Positions 1-12,529 of a stretch of 64,000 nt of DNA are shown here, piece by piece. Positions within the stretch are counted from its first letter, which is position 1. Every line of letters starts with the position of its first letter. The notes below the pieces were generated by a model, which saw only the letters and a program-made list of their open reading frames with translations, was not told where the DNA came from and did not search any database. A program made the position numbers and the translations under genes. The DNA is from Gordius sp. MW1 (taxonomy: Eukaryota > Nematomorpha > Gordioida > Gordea > Gordiidae): assembly GCA_964036665.1 (NCBI GenBank), contig OZ038533.1, positions 12,174,413 to 12,238,412 on the forward strand, in the 5' to 3' direction.

Positions 1-722
1 GGGGTTTGTTTTGATGAGTTTTTTTTCTTATATATTGACCGGGTAAGTGCCATGTCTTAATTGATCTCTTTTGTTTTCATAACTTTGTCGATTTGCCCTT
101 TCCACGTGACACGAGGTTGTCCTCTTCCTCTCCTCTCTGGTACGTCCATGTCCAGTACTTTTCTATTTACATCATCCGTCTCTCTTTTTAGTATATGTTC
201 ATACCACCTTAGCCGATTTTCGTCGTTGAAAACCCATTTTTGTCACGAGAAAGTCAGGTCGAGCTTAATGCACCCCAAGCTCCTCCGTATTATTCTTATC
301 TCTGGGACTTGTATAATCTTTCTTCCTTAGTGTTTAATGCCCATGTTTCACTTCCAAAGAGTAACACTGATCTTACAATGGATTTGTAAGCTTTGCTCTT
401 CAACCATATTGGCATTTTCTTGTCGCACACTACACCGTATATACTTCGCCATTTAAGCCATCCATTTTAAATCCGGTAATTGACTCCTTTGCGCAACCTC
501 CCTCTTGATGTAACATCGAGCCGAGGTATGTAAACCTGTCTACTTTTGGGTACTTTGAATGGTCATCTAGCGATGGGGTGCCTGTAACGTTCATCTATAT
601 AAGCACCGTTTTTCGATCGTCTACCTTTAAATCATATCCGGCTAAGTGCTTGATACTTTACAGCTTCTTTGAATACTTTTTGTCTCTTCGCAAAGTATTA
701 TATCATCGGCATATAGCATACA

Positions 723-1374
723 TAGAGCCCTGCACGGGCCGTCCGAGGCCCGGCCCGTCCGAGGCCCGGCCCGAGTTTGGCCCGGCCCGACGGGTTTTCG
801 GGCCGGGCTCGGGCAAATTTTAAAACATTGATCGGGCCTCGGGCTTGGGTCGGGCCTGATGGGCCAGCCCGACCCGAGGCCCGAGCCCGCAAAAAAATTT
901 GAATAAATATTAATCCAAAATATAATTACAATACAAGATAATCCCCCTACAAATAAATATTTAGAATTTTACTACCACCTCATATTAATTTCTTGGTTAG
1001 CCGTGTGGTGGGTCTATTTATGCTATGTATGACTTTGACTATGAGTGATGATGAAATATTTAAAACAACAGTGTGTAGATTAAGCTTAAAATCAAAAATA
1101 ATAGTAGCTATTTTGAACAATAGAGTTAGTATTATTTACCATAATTATTCATATTTTAAATCACATAATATTTGCGATACGTAATTATATTTATAAATAA
1201 ATTTTTGAAATAAAATTGGTACAAATTTACATTTTTACAAAAGTCGGGCCGGGCTCGGGTCGGGCCTGAGTGAAAAAAACAAATCGGGCTCGGGTCATGC
1301 TCGGGCAAAAAATAAAAAAAGGTTTCGGGCTCGGGTCGGGCTCGGCCGATAAAATTCAATTTTGCAGGGCTCTA
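723..1374 (+). mobile_element. hAT non-autonomous element, family A copy 1
   Basis: Begins TAGAGCCCTGCA and ends with its inverted repeat TGCAGGGCTCTA. It is flanked by a perfect 8-bp duplication, AGCATACA, at 715-722 and 1375-1382, the hallmark of the hAT superfamily. About 170 bp at the left and 140 bp at the right are packed with GGCCCG/CGGGC repeats, probably transposase-binding arrays. The core is AT-rich with no convincing coding sequence. It sits in the catalytic YADD region of the LINE. Confidence 0.93.
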
Positions 1375-1602
1375 AGCATACACCATGGCGATGGCTTTTG
1401 TATGTCTCTCGTTATCGTGTCTATAATTATATAAAATAAAGCGACATAGAGCAAATCCTCGATGTAATCCAATTTCAACCCGAAAATGTTTAGTCTCCGA
1501 CCCTAACGCACTAATTTTAGGCTTCCTAAATATATCTCAAGCACCACCATATTAAATCGGGAAGGACCATGTCATAGCTTTCTTCTAAAGACCATATGTA
1601 AG

Positions 1603-2205
1603 TAGAGCCCTGCAAAATTGAAATTTATCGGCCCGAGCCCGACCCGAGCCCGAAACCTTTTTTTATTTTTTGCCCGAGCCCGATTTGTTTTTTTCACTCA
1701 GGCCCGACCCGAGCCCGAGCCCGGCCCGACTTTTGTAAAAATGTAAATTTGTACCAATTTTATTTCAAAAATTTATTTATAAATATATTACGTATCGCGA
1801 ATATTATGTGATTTAAAATATGAATAATTATGGTAAATAATACTAACTCTATTGTTCAAAATAGCTACTATTATTATTGCTTTTAAGCTTAATCTACACA
1901 CTGTTGTTTTAAATATTTCATCATCACTCATAGTCAAAGTCATACATAGCATAGCCACACGGCTAACCAAGAAATTAATATGAGGTGGTAGTAAAATTCT
2001 AAATATTTATTTGTAGGGGGATTATCTTGTATTGTAATTATACTCTGGATTAATATTTATTCAAATTTTTTTTCGGGCTCGGGCCTCGGGTCGGGATGGC
2101 CCATCAGGCCCGACCTAAGCCCGAGGCCCGATCAATGTTTTAAAATTTGCCCGTCGGGCCGGGCCGAACTCGGGCCGGGCCTCGGACGGCCCGTGCAGGG
2201 CTCTA
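1603..2205 (-). mobile_element. hAT non-autonomous element, family A copy 2
   Basis: Same family as the 723-1374 element but in the opposite orientation and about 50 bp shorter. It has TAGAGCCCTGCA termini and a perfect 8-bp duplication TATGTAAG at 1595-1602 and 2206-2213. The core and subterminal arrays match copy 1 closely, so both insertions are probably young. It interrupts the reverse transcriptase part of the same LINE, upstream of the YADD box. Confidence 0.93.
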
Positions 2206-4110
2206 TATGTAAGTCTCTTCTCTTTCCACCATATCTAGCCATCATTTGTCTTAGTGCGAAGATTGGGTTGGTTGTGAATTTGCCGGTTACAAGTCCAGAT
2301 TGGTGAGCCAAAATTTCCTTCTTGTTTTTCAGCCTTGACTAAGACCCTTTTCATGAGCTTCAGGGATTGGCAAGTTAGCTTAATACCTCTGATTGTCACC
2401 GTTCCAAGTGTCTCCTTTGCCTTTAAATAAGAATATAATCGTGCCTGCTCTCAATTGGTTAGGAATTCGCTCTTCTACCAATATTTTATTAAAGAGGTTC
2501 GTCTAGGACGTGACTACCTCTTCATGGCCTCCCGCCAATATTTCCATAGGTATTCCATCTGGGCCATTAGCTTCTTCTTTTTGCATCTTGTTCATTTGTG
2601 TCCTAACTCCTGAAAGAGGTCGACCATACTAGCCTGGCTCGATATCGGGAAGGGAATCATAGTCATTTGTAAATTTTCCACCTTTCCATTACCTCTTTCG
2701 GTTTGAATAAGGTTTGATCCTTTACGTTTTTGACTATTTAAGGACTCCGAAATCCCGACTTTTCTTCTCCCTTTTCTTGGACAATTTGTACATAAGCCTA
2801 TCGACCCATTTATGGACCACTTTGTTTACCATCACGATGTACGCGGCATTCTTCGCTATTGCAACGGCTTCTTTTGAGGCTCCCTTTGCCTCCGTCTACT
2901 CTTGATAATCTCCCGATTTTTTGATTTATGCCACCGTCTATATAGATTTTTCTTTATTTCGATGAAATCTCTAACCGATTGATCCCAGCATTATACAATA
3001 GTTCCCTTTTTATAGCTTTGCCTCCCTTTGTCTGTCCTAGAACCCTAATTGCTGTTCCATTTATGTCCTTGGTTAGCGTCTCCCAATCGTCGCATACGTC
3101 CCTTTGCAACTTCCTTGCCTCTAAGATTGAAGAAGCTGTTATAGATATTTATCGTTCGTCGACGCATCCTTCAGCATTTCATATCAAAATCGAGGTTCAT
3201 AAGCTCTTATTCGTCCGCGAAATACTTTTCTTTTAATATCCATTACAAGTGGACGATTTTGACTGGCAATTTCTTTTCGCAGTATTACTTTGCAATCATT
3301 GATACTCCATAAGCCGTATGGGCAGATAGTCAATGACTAAAATGCTTCCCACTTAAGTGACAATATGATCTTCGCCTGTTTGAAATAGGTGTTGACGATA
3401 GCCATTTCGTATGCTTGGGATACTTGAAGAAGCTTTTTTCTTCTTTGTTGACCATGCCCTATCCTCAATGATTTCGTTCATACCCGAGGCGATCTTCCCC
3501 TACTTGAGCGTTGAAATCCGCACCAATAATTAGCCTATCTTTCTGTCCAATTCCTTGTATTTATTTTTTCAATGAATCGAAGAATATGTTTATCTCTGAT
3601 TTTATACACCCAATTTGGGGAGCATACGCGCACATAACGATTAGGAGGCCCCCTTGATCTGCAATCTTCACCTATATTAGCCTGTCAAAACCACGCATCC
3701 ACCACAGTATCCTAGAACTATTCGCTTAGAACGATACCGATCCCGTTTCTACTATTTGGTGACCCACTGTAGAATCGCTTGTACCCTTCTCCTAACTCCT
3801 GGGCTTTGGTTCCGTTCCTCTCGTCTCTTGTAGGTATGCGATTTTTTTTTTCGCATTTGTGCGACCTCGATGGTCTTCCCCGTCAACTTTCCCACATTCC
3901 AGCACGTTATTCGCAATCTTTCCACAACTAATCTCCTTAACCGTCTTAGTTGTGAGTCAGGTAGTAACCCTAAAGTATTACCAAGCCGGGCGATGCAGTG
4001 CGCGTCGTTTGTCGAGGACGCCCTAGAAGAGTTTGATTTTGGAGTTAATTTTTACAGGCGGTTTCCGAACTGCCTCCACTTTTTGCACACGGACTTGGGA
4101 CCATCGTAAG

Positions 4111-4745
4111 TAGTGGTAATTTTATAAAATATGCTTAGTAAAAAGCAAAATGCTCAGTAAATTAAATCAAAGTGCTCATATACTCAAAAAGCTCTAAATT
4201 TTCTAAAATACTAATTTAATTCATGAACTAATATTTTAATATATATTTAGACTTATTTGTAATTGGAATTTGTGTATAAATGATTATATTTTCTTAGTTA
4301 AACTAGTTAAAATGAAGATTTGATTAGTTATTTTTTATATATAAATATGTTTTTGAACCTATTTAAAAGAATTGCTTAATCACCCACCTCTCCCTCCCCC
4401 ACCCCCATTTCTCGTTGACCAAAATTTGTAGAGAGAACTATTATTTGCTAGACTATTAAGAATTCGGCTCTCTACACTTAGTACCCTTTTTAGCGTACAT
4501 TTTAATATTTCGTTTTATAGTCACCCGTAAAATTAACAAAAAGCACAAAGTTTATATCAAAATATATTGTATTAATGTTTTTAAATAAAGTTTTATTGGG
4601 TGACATTAGCTAATTCCTTTCATTTTGTTCAAATTTATAATTGAACTTATTGTCGGTGTATATATGTCAATCCATATACAAATTTATGACCCTCCATAAA
4701 TCAAAAATTTGCCTTAAAGGAACTAGATACGTTGGCTAAACCTCT
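4111..4745. other. AT-rich spacer
   Basis: AT-rich DNA between the 5' end of LINE copy 1 and the hAT-B element. I see no gene, tRNA or clear repeat structure here. Confidence 0.6.
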
Positions 4746-5496
4746 CAGAGGCCAGAGGCCGGGCCGGGCAACTGTCTTAAATTTTAATTTTCGGGCGGGT
4801 CCCGGCGGGCACGCTGATAAGATTCGGGCAATTCGGGCATGATTAAATTAAAATCATAGTATATTATCTTGTTACTTTTTTATTAGACTGTATATCGCGA
4901 ATGCTGCCACCCCCAAGTTAAATCTTTGCCCGACTCTATTTTTCAGCTTATGGAAAAGATTGAAACATTTATATTTATGAAGCTTTCATTGTTAGCAATA
5001 CACAGATGTGCCATCTAGACTTAAAACAAAGACGTCATGCCATTTACTCACAATGTTAGCTTAGCACATATAAGTGTTTAATTCTAATTCATTTAATTTT
5101 TTTAACAAATAAAATCTGGTTCAATTCGCCTTATTTATTCCCTAATCTACGCTATAACTTATTTCTAATTTCTATAATAATTAATTTCCATATCATTCTT
5201 TTGTGCCCCATTTCAGTCGCCCTTTATTTATGTTCCCTTATCTACGCTATTACTTATTTTTATAATATACGAGCTGACCCGGTGTAGCGTATGAGACGAC
5301 GTAGCGTTTAAGATCGCGTAATCGTCAATCACGCCTCCACATTCGTTGAAAACACGAAAAAAGTACTTGTTTTGTCAATCACGTGATTTTTTTGAGTAAC
5401 ATGATTGGTGCAAATTTCAGAAAAACATACATTTTATTTCACGTAATGACATGCATTTAAGATCACGTATTTTGCAAACTTTTTCACCAATCAATA

Positions 5497-6240
5497 TAAT
5501 CTTGTATTTTGTAATAAGTAAGTTCCTAAGATTATAAATATAAACTAATGCAAAAGTTTGTTATTTACCTTTTTAGATGTATGCTTCTATAATTGTTGAA
5601 ATTGTAGTAAACTTTGTATTTTGTAATAAGTAAGTTCCTAACCTAAGATTATAAATATAAGAATGCAAAAGTTTGTTATTTACCTTTTTAGATGTATGCT
5701 TCTATAATTGTTGAAATTGTAGTAAACTTTGTATTTTGTAATAAGTAAGTTCCTAAGATTATAAATATAAGGTAATGCAAATGTTTGTTATTTACCCTTT
5801 TAGATGTATGCTTCTATAATTGTTGAAATTGTAGTAAACTTTGTATTTTGTAATAAGTAAGTTCCTAAGATTATAAATATAAGCTAATGCAAAAATTTGT
5901 TATTTACCTTTTTAGATGTATGCTTCTATAATTGTTAAAATTGTAGTAAACTTTGTATTTTGTAATAAGTAAGTTCCTAAGATTATAAATATAAGCTAAT
6001 GCAAAAGTTTGTTATTTACCCTTTTAGATGTATGCCTTTATAATTGTTGAAATTGTAGTATTTTGTAATAAGTAAGTTCCTAAGATTATAAATATAAGCT
6101 AATGCAAAAGTTTGTTATTTACCTTTTTAGATGTATGCCTTTATAATTGTTGAAATTGTAGTATTTTGTAGTAAGTAAGTTCCTAAGATTATAAATCTAA
6201 GCTAATGCAAAAGTTTGTTATTTACCTTTTAGCTGTATGC
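5497..6240. repeat. 112-bp tandem array, about 7 copies
   Basis: The unit contains GTAATAAGTAAGTTCCTAAG, then TATAAATATAAGC, TTTGTTATTTACC and TAGATGTATGC. The spacing between units is about 112 bp in the middle copies. The last units are shortened and more diverged, and one early unit carries a short local duplication. Confidence 0.9.
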
Positions 6241-7442
6241 CTTATAAGTCCCTAATATTATAAATATTAAACTACTTAATTTATACTTTGATTAATTTAG
6301 CATTTATTTAATAAAATGGAAGAATATGGTTTTGCTGAGATTATGGATTATATGAAAAATGGGACTATTCCTATATATTTGATAGTTGCTTATGAAAAAT
6401 TTTTAATTGATACTATACTGTTTTTACTTTATATTTACTTTAAATAAAATACATTATTCTTATTTCAATGTCTAATGATATTTGACAAAACATGGTTTTA
6501 ATATGCCTTTTTCCAATAAAGATGATGATATGTAATGGCTAAAAATATATAAAATAATAATATCATTATAGTTATTTTATATTATAACAGCTTTATCAGA
6601 TGCAAAATAAATTTAAACTAAATTTATATAGATTGGATCACTTATAAAAGAATTAAAACCAAATATATGACACCTAATCAGGGATTATAAGATCCTTTAT
6701 ATAAAATAATTATTTAAGTTCCCCAGTTTCTATAATAGTTTAAAAAACTTAATACGTAAAAATTATTTGAATTTGTTTATATTAGTTTAAATTAAATATT
6801 ATTTAAGTTCCCCACTTTTTATAATAGTTTAAAAAACTTAATACATATAAATTAATTGAATTTGTTTATAATAGTTAAAATTAAGAAGCTTAATTTATAT
6901 TATGTTAAACCTTTATTGAAAAATCTTAACAAAATTATTGTATACCAAACCACAATTTTTGATTGACATTTATACCAGCCTATAACAATCTTTTTTGCAA
7001 TTATAGTGCAGAAATACATGATTGACGTGTTTGATTGATTTACGCGATATAAAACGATACGCGAATTGAACATTACACCGGCAAACGTTGTGTTGCTATA
7101 TAGATATACATTATTTCTAGAAAATACTATAAGTGTATGGGTTGGTTATAATAAATAATAAAATAATTAATTGAAGGATGGATAATTATTAAAAATATGC
7201 TTCTATGATCGACCACGTGATAATAATGGAAAAGATTGCATAAATTAAATTTTATTTATTTATTTTAAATAGTTTGTTAAACCCCAATAATTTTGACCGT
7301 ATACTGTAACATTTTTATTATACTTTTAAATATCTAATTCGAGAAAACTTCAGCCTTGTATGTATGACGTCATTATTGTATATGATGCTATAAATGAAAC
7401 TGCTGGCCGGGAAATGTCCGATATTTTTAAAACGAATAGGTA

Positions 7443-7659
7443 TTTTAGGAATCTGAAAAAGCTATTTAACCCTTGGCCGCCCTTGGCATCTACGGCTAAA
7501 TTTTCGCGCGAATCGGGCATATTGTTTCAGAATTTAGCCCTTTTTTAAAACTAAAAGTAATTTTAGGGATTCTGCGAAAGCTATTTTACCCCTGGCCGCC
7601 CTGGGAACCTACGGGTAATGTTTCGCGCGAATCGGGCCGGTAGTTTCAGAATTTAACCC
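7443..7659. repeat. Two-copy direct repeat of about 100 bp
   Basis: Two diverged tandem units (7443-7541 and 7563-7659). Each runs from TAGG(A/G)AT...CTG through GGCCGCCC and TTTCGCGCGAATCGGGC to TTTCAGAATTTA. The units are more GC-rich than their surroundings, with no coding signal. Confidence 0.75.
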
Positions 7660-8187
7660 TTATCCACATACATACATACACTTTACTTTATATATATAGA
7701 TAATTAATTCACAACCATTCTTTTTTTGCTTCAAATAAAAATTTTCCCCATTATATTTTTTAGCAAAGCAAAGTAAGTATTATTAATAAATTTTTATTAA
7801 CCTAAATGCATTAGCAAATCTATTAAAATTGTATGACCATTTTTTAATATTGGTTAAAAGATTTTGGGTTTGCATAAATTCGGGTCCAACGTACAAATTT
7901 AATTAATCAGCCTGGACAGCTCAAAGGGTTCGTGCATGGCCGAGCGGACACTTAGAAGGGTTCAGGCGGGTAATTTAGTTTAAAATTTAAACCGAGCTTT
8001 GGACAGAAAAATTTAAACAAATCTGAACTCTGTATGGGATCGCATCGGGCCTAACAGGCAAATTTAATATTTCGGGCCGGGCAATTCGGGCAGCTTTAAC
8101 GATTCGGGCGGGCCCGGGCGGGCAATGAAGCTAAAAAATTGATCAGGCCGGGTTCGGGCAGAAAATTTTAAACAAATCTGACCTCTG

Positions 8188-10092
8188 CTGCAAATAGATG
8201 ATTCAAAATGCTAACGGTATGTGGAATAACATAGCTAACACGGTGCGATCAGTAGCGAGATGTGTTTTCGGAGAAAGCAAACCAGGTATACAAAAAATAA
8301 GGAGACATGGTGGTACGAAGACGTGCAACGTCTAGTCAAGTTGAAAAGAAAGCTTTACAAATATGGCCAGGCAACAGAAATGAAGAAACAAGCTTGGCAT
8401 ATGTGAAAGCTAAAAATGAGGCAAAACGTTACATAGCTAAGGCTAAAACAGATGCCTACAAGAATCTGAACGCCAAGTTAACTAGTAAAGAAGAGGAAAG
8501 AATGATCTACAAAATTGCAAAGACCAGGGCAAGGAACTCAAAGGATGTGGTAAACGTAAAAACCATAAAGAGCAAGGAAGGCATCACTCTAACTCTGGAC
8601 CATCAAATCATACATAGATCGCTGGGAAGAATACTATAAAGAATTGTTACATAGTAAAAAGGGGTTTTCGGACCACTATGAAAGCAAGATGAATATGACC
8701 CAGAGTTAGAAGTGACAGAAGAAGAGGTTGATCAGGTGCTTAAAAAGATGACCATGGGTAGAGCCGTGGGACCTGATAATATACCTATGGAAGGTTTCAA
8801 AATGCCAGGGCCCTTAGGTGTGAATTTACTTGCAAAACTGTTTAAAATATTTGCAAGTGGTATGATGCCTGATGAGTGTAGGAAAAACTATGTTATACCA
8901 ATATATAAACTGAAGGGAGATGTACAAGAATGCAATAATTATCGGGGGATAAAGTTAAGGAGTCACGTAAAGGTGTGGGAAAAGGTAATAGAAGCTAGAC
9001 TTCGAAAAATAAATCGATGAACGACAATTTGTGTTCATGCCCGGAAAGTCAACTTCAGATGCAATACATGGTCTTAGGCGACATATGGAATTATATAAGG
9101 AAAAACAAAAGGATCTTCATATGTGTTTCATCGATCTTGAGAAAGCTTTCGATAAGTGCCAAGGCAGTTGATATGGGATGGCCTGAGTTTCAATGGTGTA
9201 CCCGACGCTTATATAATGTTAATAAAGGATATGTATAGAAATGCAAAAACTAAAGTTTGGACATCCAGTGTACATCAGAGGGATTCAGTCTAAATGTCGG
9301 TGTGCATCAAGGATCGGCACTAAGTCTATTGCTCTTTATAACAATAATGAATTCGATTAAGGGCCTGAAATGCGAATCACCTTGGGGAATGTTGCGGATG
9401 ATATAGTGCTATGCGTAGGCTCAAACGTGGAATTAGCAGAGCAGGTAAAAATGTGGATTGAGCGAATTGATAGCAAAGGCCTTAGGGTCAACCGAAATAA
9501 AACTAAATATGTACGCTTGGAGTCAAGTAATGAATACAAAGAAACACACCTGCAAATCGATGACTGGTGTTTAATCATTAAGGAATTCAAATATCTTGAT
9601 TCTAGGGTACAATGTGATGCGGTTGAGGAAAACGAAATTAAGGCAGAATGAACGCCTGCTGGCTAAAATTCAGGGAGTTGAGTTGTGTACAATGTGACAA
9701 ACACATAACACTCAAATTGAAAGGACGGTTATATAACACCGTTATTGTACCCACGGTATTGTATGGAGCGGAAACCTGGGCAATTAAGGCAAAAGAGGAG
9801 CAAATCTTGGCTACAATGGAGAGAATGTTAAGATTGATTTTGAGAATAAGCAAAAAGGACATAAGGAATCAAGACATAAGCGATTCAGAGAAAGTTGGTG
9901 GTAAGAAGATTAAGATGGTATGGCCATTTGGAGAGACGGGAGGAAAGTCACCTAGCAAATCATATCAAGAAAGTGCAAGTCGAAGGTAAGCGAAGGAGAG
10001 GGAGGCCTAAACTGACATGGAAACATAAAATAGATATGGACTTGAGAAGGTATGAGCTAAAGCGAAGCTGGTATAACTGGAGGAATACATAG
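8188..10092 (+). mobile_element. RTE-like LINE copy, 5'-truncated, broken
   Basis: Reads as the linker, reverse transcriptase and C-terminal part of an RTE-type LINE. The linker motif is ANTVRSVARCVFGESKPG near 8.22 kb. The RT domain follows in order: KMTMGRAVGPDNIPME (8.74 kb), ECNNYRGIKL (8.93 kb), DLHMCFIDLEKAFDK (9.11 kb, in another frame), then the ADDIVLCVGSN region at 9.39 kb in which the catalytic residues read VADD. The C-terminal RRRRGRPKLTWKHKID motif lies at 10.0 kb and the coding ends at 10092. There are several frame changes and stops, so it is dead. The endonuclease is missing; the left end abuts the hAT-B terminus at 8187. Confidence 0.88.
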
Positions 10093-10240
10093 AGAACCTA
10101 CTTGAAGGAGCTGACCACTAAGTGTGACAAACAGCTATAGGAAAAAATACCATTTGCTAATATAACCTCTTCATTCAGCTGAGTTAAGTATGGGGGGAAC
10201 GATTGCGTTGGTAGTTATGACCCCGTGAACCTACTCCTTA
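10093..10240 (+). other. Probable 3' untranslated tail of the LINE
   Basis: Follows the LINE stop codon; no poly-A tail or clear 3' boundary is visible before the pol fossil on the other strand. Confidence 0.4.
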
Positions 10241-11300
10241 ATTGATCGGGGTGCTTCCGCTATAGTCTTCCATCCGCCTTTACTGAATATGACAACAGTC
10301 CCATTCTAATTGCAATGGAACCTCATGCGACGCGATTCATTCTCACCCATCCCGGCTGCTCAGGAAGAAATTCTCATGCGTTTAATCTCTTGTCATGTGC
10401 CCGTTCCGCAATGTTGCATTCCTTTTCCAATTCCGACTTAATCGGAGAGCGCGCTCAATCCCAAGCCGTTCTCATATGTCGTCCTAACATAAGCTTATAG
10501 ATGGTGACCCTGTTAATTTTAAGGTGCTTATTCTGTACGTCATTAAGTCCTCTGACAAACATTCATGAGTGCTCGTCTTTTGCGTTTTAATAGCTGCGTA
10601 TTTTTTCTTCAGAGTGAACTCCTCTCTCTCTCTCTCTGTTAGCCCGTTAGTTTTAGGATGATAAAGAGAAGATCATTTGTGAATGATGTTATTATCCCTA
10701 CAGTAATTTCTAAACTCTAGCCCAATGAATTAAGGTCCGTTGATAAGATTTGTGGAGGATTCGAAGAGTTGCTTGATCAATTGTTGAGTGTAAAAGTTCA
10801 ACATCCAACCATTTAAAAATCCATCAACTACTATTAACCAGGAATACCCATCAATTGGTCACGCAAGGTCGATGTAAAGTCTTTTTCAAGGATTCTCGGG
10901 GACATTCTATGAAAACAATAGAACTTCTTTAGCTTCTCCACGATCTTCTTGACATGCTTTAAACGTATTCATAAATTTTTATCCTTGACAGTTGAGGCCA
11001 CTATCAATAAAACCTAGCAATAGATTTCATTGCCGATATTCTTGGGTGACCGAGATTTATTAAAACTCGCTGCGTCGGGATTGCGATATAACAACCCCTC
11101 CATCCATAAATAATAAATTGTTTTCAGAGCTTAGTCCTGCTCTGCGATTATAAAAGACCCCTAGTTCTAGTGGAATATCCTCTTTGCGTGAGGGCCAACC
11201 TTTGTTTATAAAATTCTTAATTTGCGCAGTCCTAAGTCCTTAATGGAGTTTATTAATTATTCGTACAGTAAAAACCAATATATTAATGTTGATAATTATA
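10240..11300 (-). mobile_element. Fossil of gypsy-type LTR retrotransposon pol (integrase region)
   Basis: Minus-strand reading gives scattered pieces typical of a Ty3/gypsy integrase: a core containing LYHPKTNGLTER near 10.64 kb and zinc-binding-like text near 11.0 kb. It is heavily decayed with many breaks. No LTRs are seen beside it. Probably much older than the gypsy element at 23-27 kb. Confidence 0.65.
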
Positions 11301-11320
11301 TTCCATGTATATTACCTAGA

Positions 11321-11478
11321 CATTGGCGTAGCTAGGTTTTAGATTAGAGGGGGGGGGCAAAACGTTAAAAGGTTTAATTAGTGGGGGGGGGGGGCAAAGC
11401 TTAAATTTTTAAGAGTTTCTGCATTAAAAAAATTTTTTTTTCGTCATCCCCCCCCTACCTCCCCTGGCTATGCCCATG
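11321..11478. mobile_element. GC-tract MITE, family C (hAT-type)
   Basis: Termini CATTGGCGTAGCTAGG and CCTGGCTATGCCCATG are inverted repeats. The flanks carry TACCTAGA (11313-11320) and CACCTAGA (11479-11486), a 7/8 match to an 8-bp duplication. The interior holds long G and C runs. Confidence 0.8.
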
Positions 11479-12231
11479 CACCTAGATCCCCTCTGCCTTT
11501 TTACAAACCACCTCAACAATTGGTCATTGGTATTAACCAATTAAATTTCTGACATAGAGTGACACATATTATATGTGCATACATCCGAATTTTAAATGTC
11601 TCAAAACTAAAGCGATTTAGCTCACAATACTTTGTTGTATACAAACAAACTCTTTAGAAATTATTGAAATCAAAAGAAAACAAGTGTCTTAACCCTCGAG
11701 AGTATTCCTAAAAATCCCGAACCCGAGAGTATTTGTGGGGTATAACACTACCCCAGTTTTTAACTTCTTATAACTTTTAAAGTATTCCTTTAAAACCTTT
11801 GAAATTTTAAACATATGTTTATAAAGGTAAGATTGTTGGTATAAATTTTGATATAAATTTAATCAACATTACAAAACTTATTAACAATTTTCTGGACCCA
11901 CATTGTTATTTTGGTTATTTTAGAGCTTCCTCTCATTTTACCTCTTGACATCATATACCTTAAAATAAACCAAAATGAACGTGATTTTTTATTAAAAGAA
12001 TGCTCAAAATGTAAAAACACAAATTGTAAAAGATATCTTTATACAAAAATAATACATACATTTTTTCATATAGAAAAAAACTTACGTGAGAATATTCGTG
12101 GGGTACAACAGAACCCCACGAGCCAAAAAAGCTTCTATATTTTAAAAAGTATTAAGCCAAAACCTATTTTCACCTAACCTTATGGTTGCCTTGGAACACC
12201 CTTCTTTCTCGATTTTACACACTATTTAGAC

Positions 12232-12484
12232 TGTAGGGAAATTATGGTTACCTTGGAACACCTTTCTTACTCGATTTGAATACACACTATTCAGACTCCG
12301 CCATATTCTATTCACAATCATTATAATTTGAATAACCCCCAACTAACGTACGAGTTATGCATATTAACCTCGATAGTATGATATATAAACTAATGCGTGC
12401 CATCGAATATTATTATATTATATCTTTTGGTTCGATATTAATAAAGTTTCCTTTAGTTAGAATAAAGTAGGTAAAACACCTACA
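12232..12484 (+). repeat. LTR followed by a primer binding site
   Basis: Starts TGTAGGGAAATTATGG and ends CACCTACA. Two bases later TGGTGACCCCGACGTG follows, which resembles the complement of a tRNA 3' end and so a primer binding site, perhaps tRNA-Arg. A partial duplication of the LTR start lies immediately upstream (12181-12231). Fossil. Confidence 0.8.
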
Positions 12485-12529
12485 ATTGGTGACCCCGACG
12501 TGATTTGAACACGCAACCTTCTGATCCTT

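Larger units (their letters stand above)
1..4110 (-). mobile_element. RTE-like LINE copy 1, endonuclease plus reverse transcriptase, broken
   Basis: Minus-strand non-LTR retrotransposon, 5' end near 4110 and C-terminus near position 20. The reverse complement of 3.45-3.95 kb encodes an APE-type endonuclease start (CWNVGKLTGKT ... YLQETR) and the GADFNAQVGEDRLG motif. The reverse complement of 2.45-2.64 kb gives the start of the reverse transcriptase (EEANGPDGIPMEIL). The catalytic YADD box is at about 1385/715, split by a hAT insertion. The C-terminal tail (PERRGRGQPRVTWKGQID) lies near 80-150. The frame is broken by many stops and shifts. The LINE consists of 1-722, 1375-1602 and 2206-4110, separated by two hAT elements. 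The clade call (RTE-like) rests on similarity to remembered RTE proteins and is an inference. Confidence 0.85.
5270..7699. repeat. Repeat starting AGCTGACCCGG and ending TATATATAGAT, inserted in hAT-B
   Basis: In the other hAT-B copy (38.5-41.0 kb, read in reverse) the flanks at 5268 and 7700 are contiguous, so this 2.4 kb is an insertion. It begins near AGCTGACCCGGTGTAG and ends with a TATATATAGAT tail. A similar start (GATGAACCCGG) and tail occur at 21426-22415. No coding sequence was recognised. The class is unresolved (LINE tail-like or Helitron-like). Confidence 0.6.
4746..8187 (-). mobile_element. hAT family B element, long copy, split by a later insertion
   Basis: The right-hand end (7.69-8.187 kb, ending GACCTCTG) and the left-hand end (4.746-5.27 kb, starting CAGAGGCC) both match, in reverse complement, the full element at 38565-41029. 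The two halves are separated by the 5.27-7.70 kb repeat. The end at 7.9-8.19 kb is a tandem doubling of the terminal module, as in two other family B copies. The bases beside the two ends do not form a matching 8-bp duplication (AAACCTCT versus CTGCAAAT), so one boundary may be rearranged. Confidence 0.75.

Noticed and set aside
993-1970. Matching small frames in both family A elements
   Set aside because: Both follow from near-identical AT-rich cores in opposite orientation; no similarity to transposase and no codon bias.
5497-6240. CRISPR array
   Set aside because: The 112-bp units are contiguous diverged tandem copies with no unique spacers, in a eukaryotic genome.
12487-12526. Possible tRNA gene
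   Set aside because: Only the 3' third of a tRNA (T arm, acceptor strand and CCA complement) is present, directly after an LTR, so it is a primer binding site.
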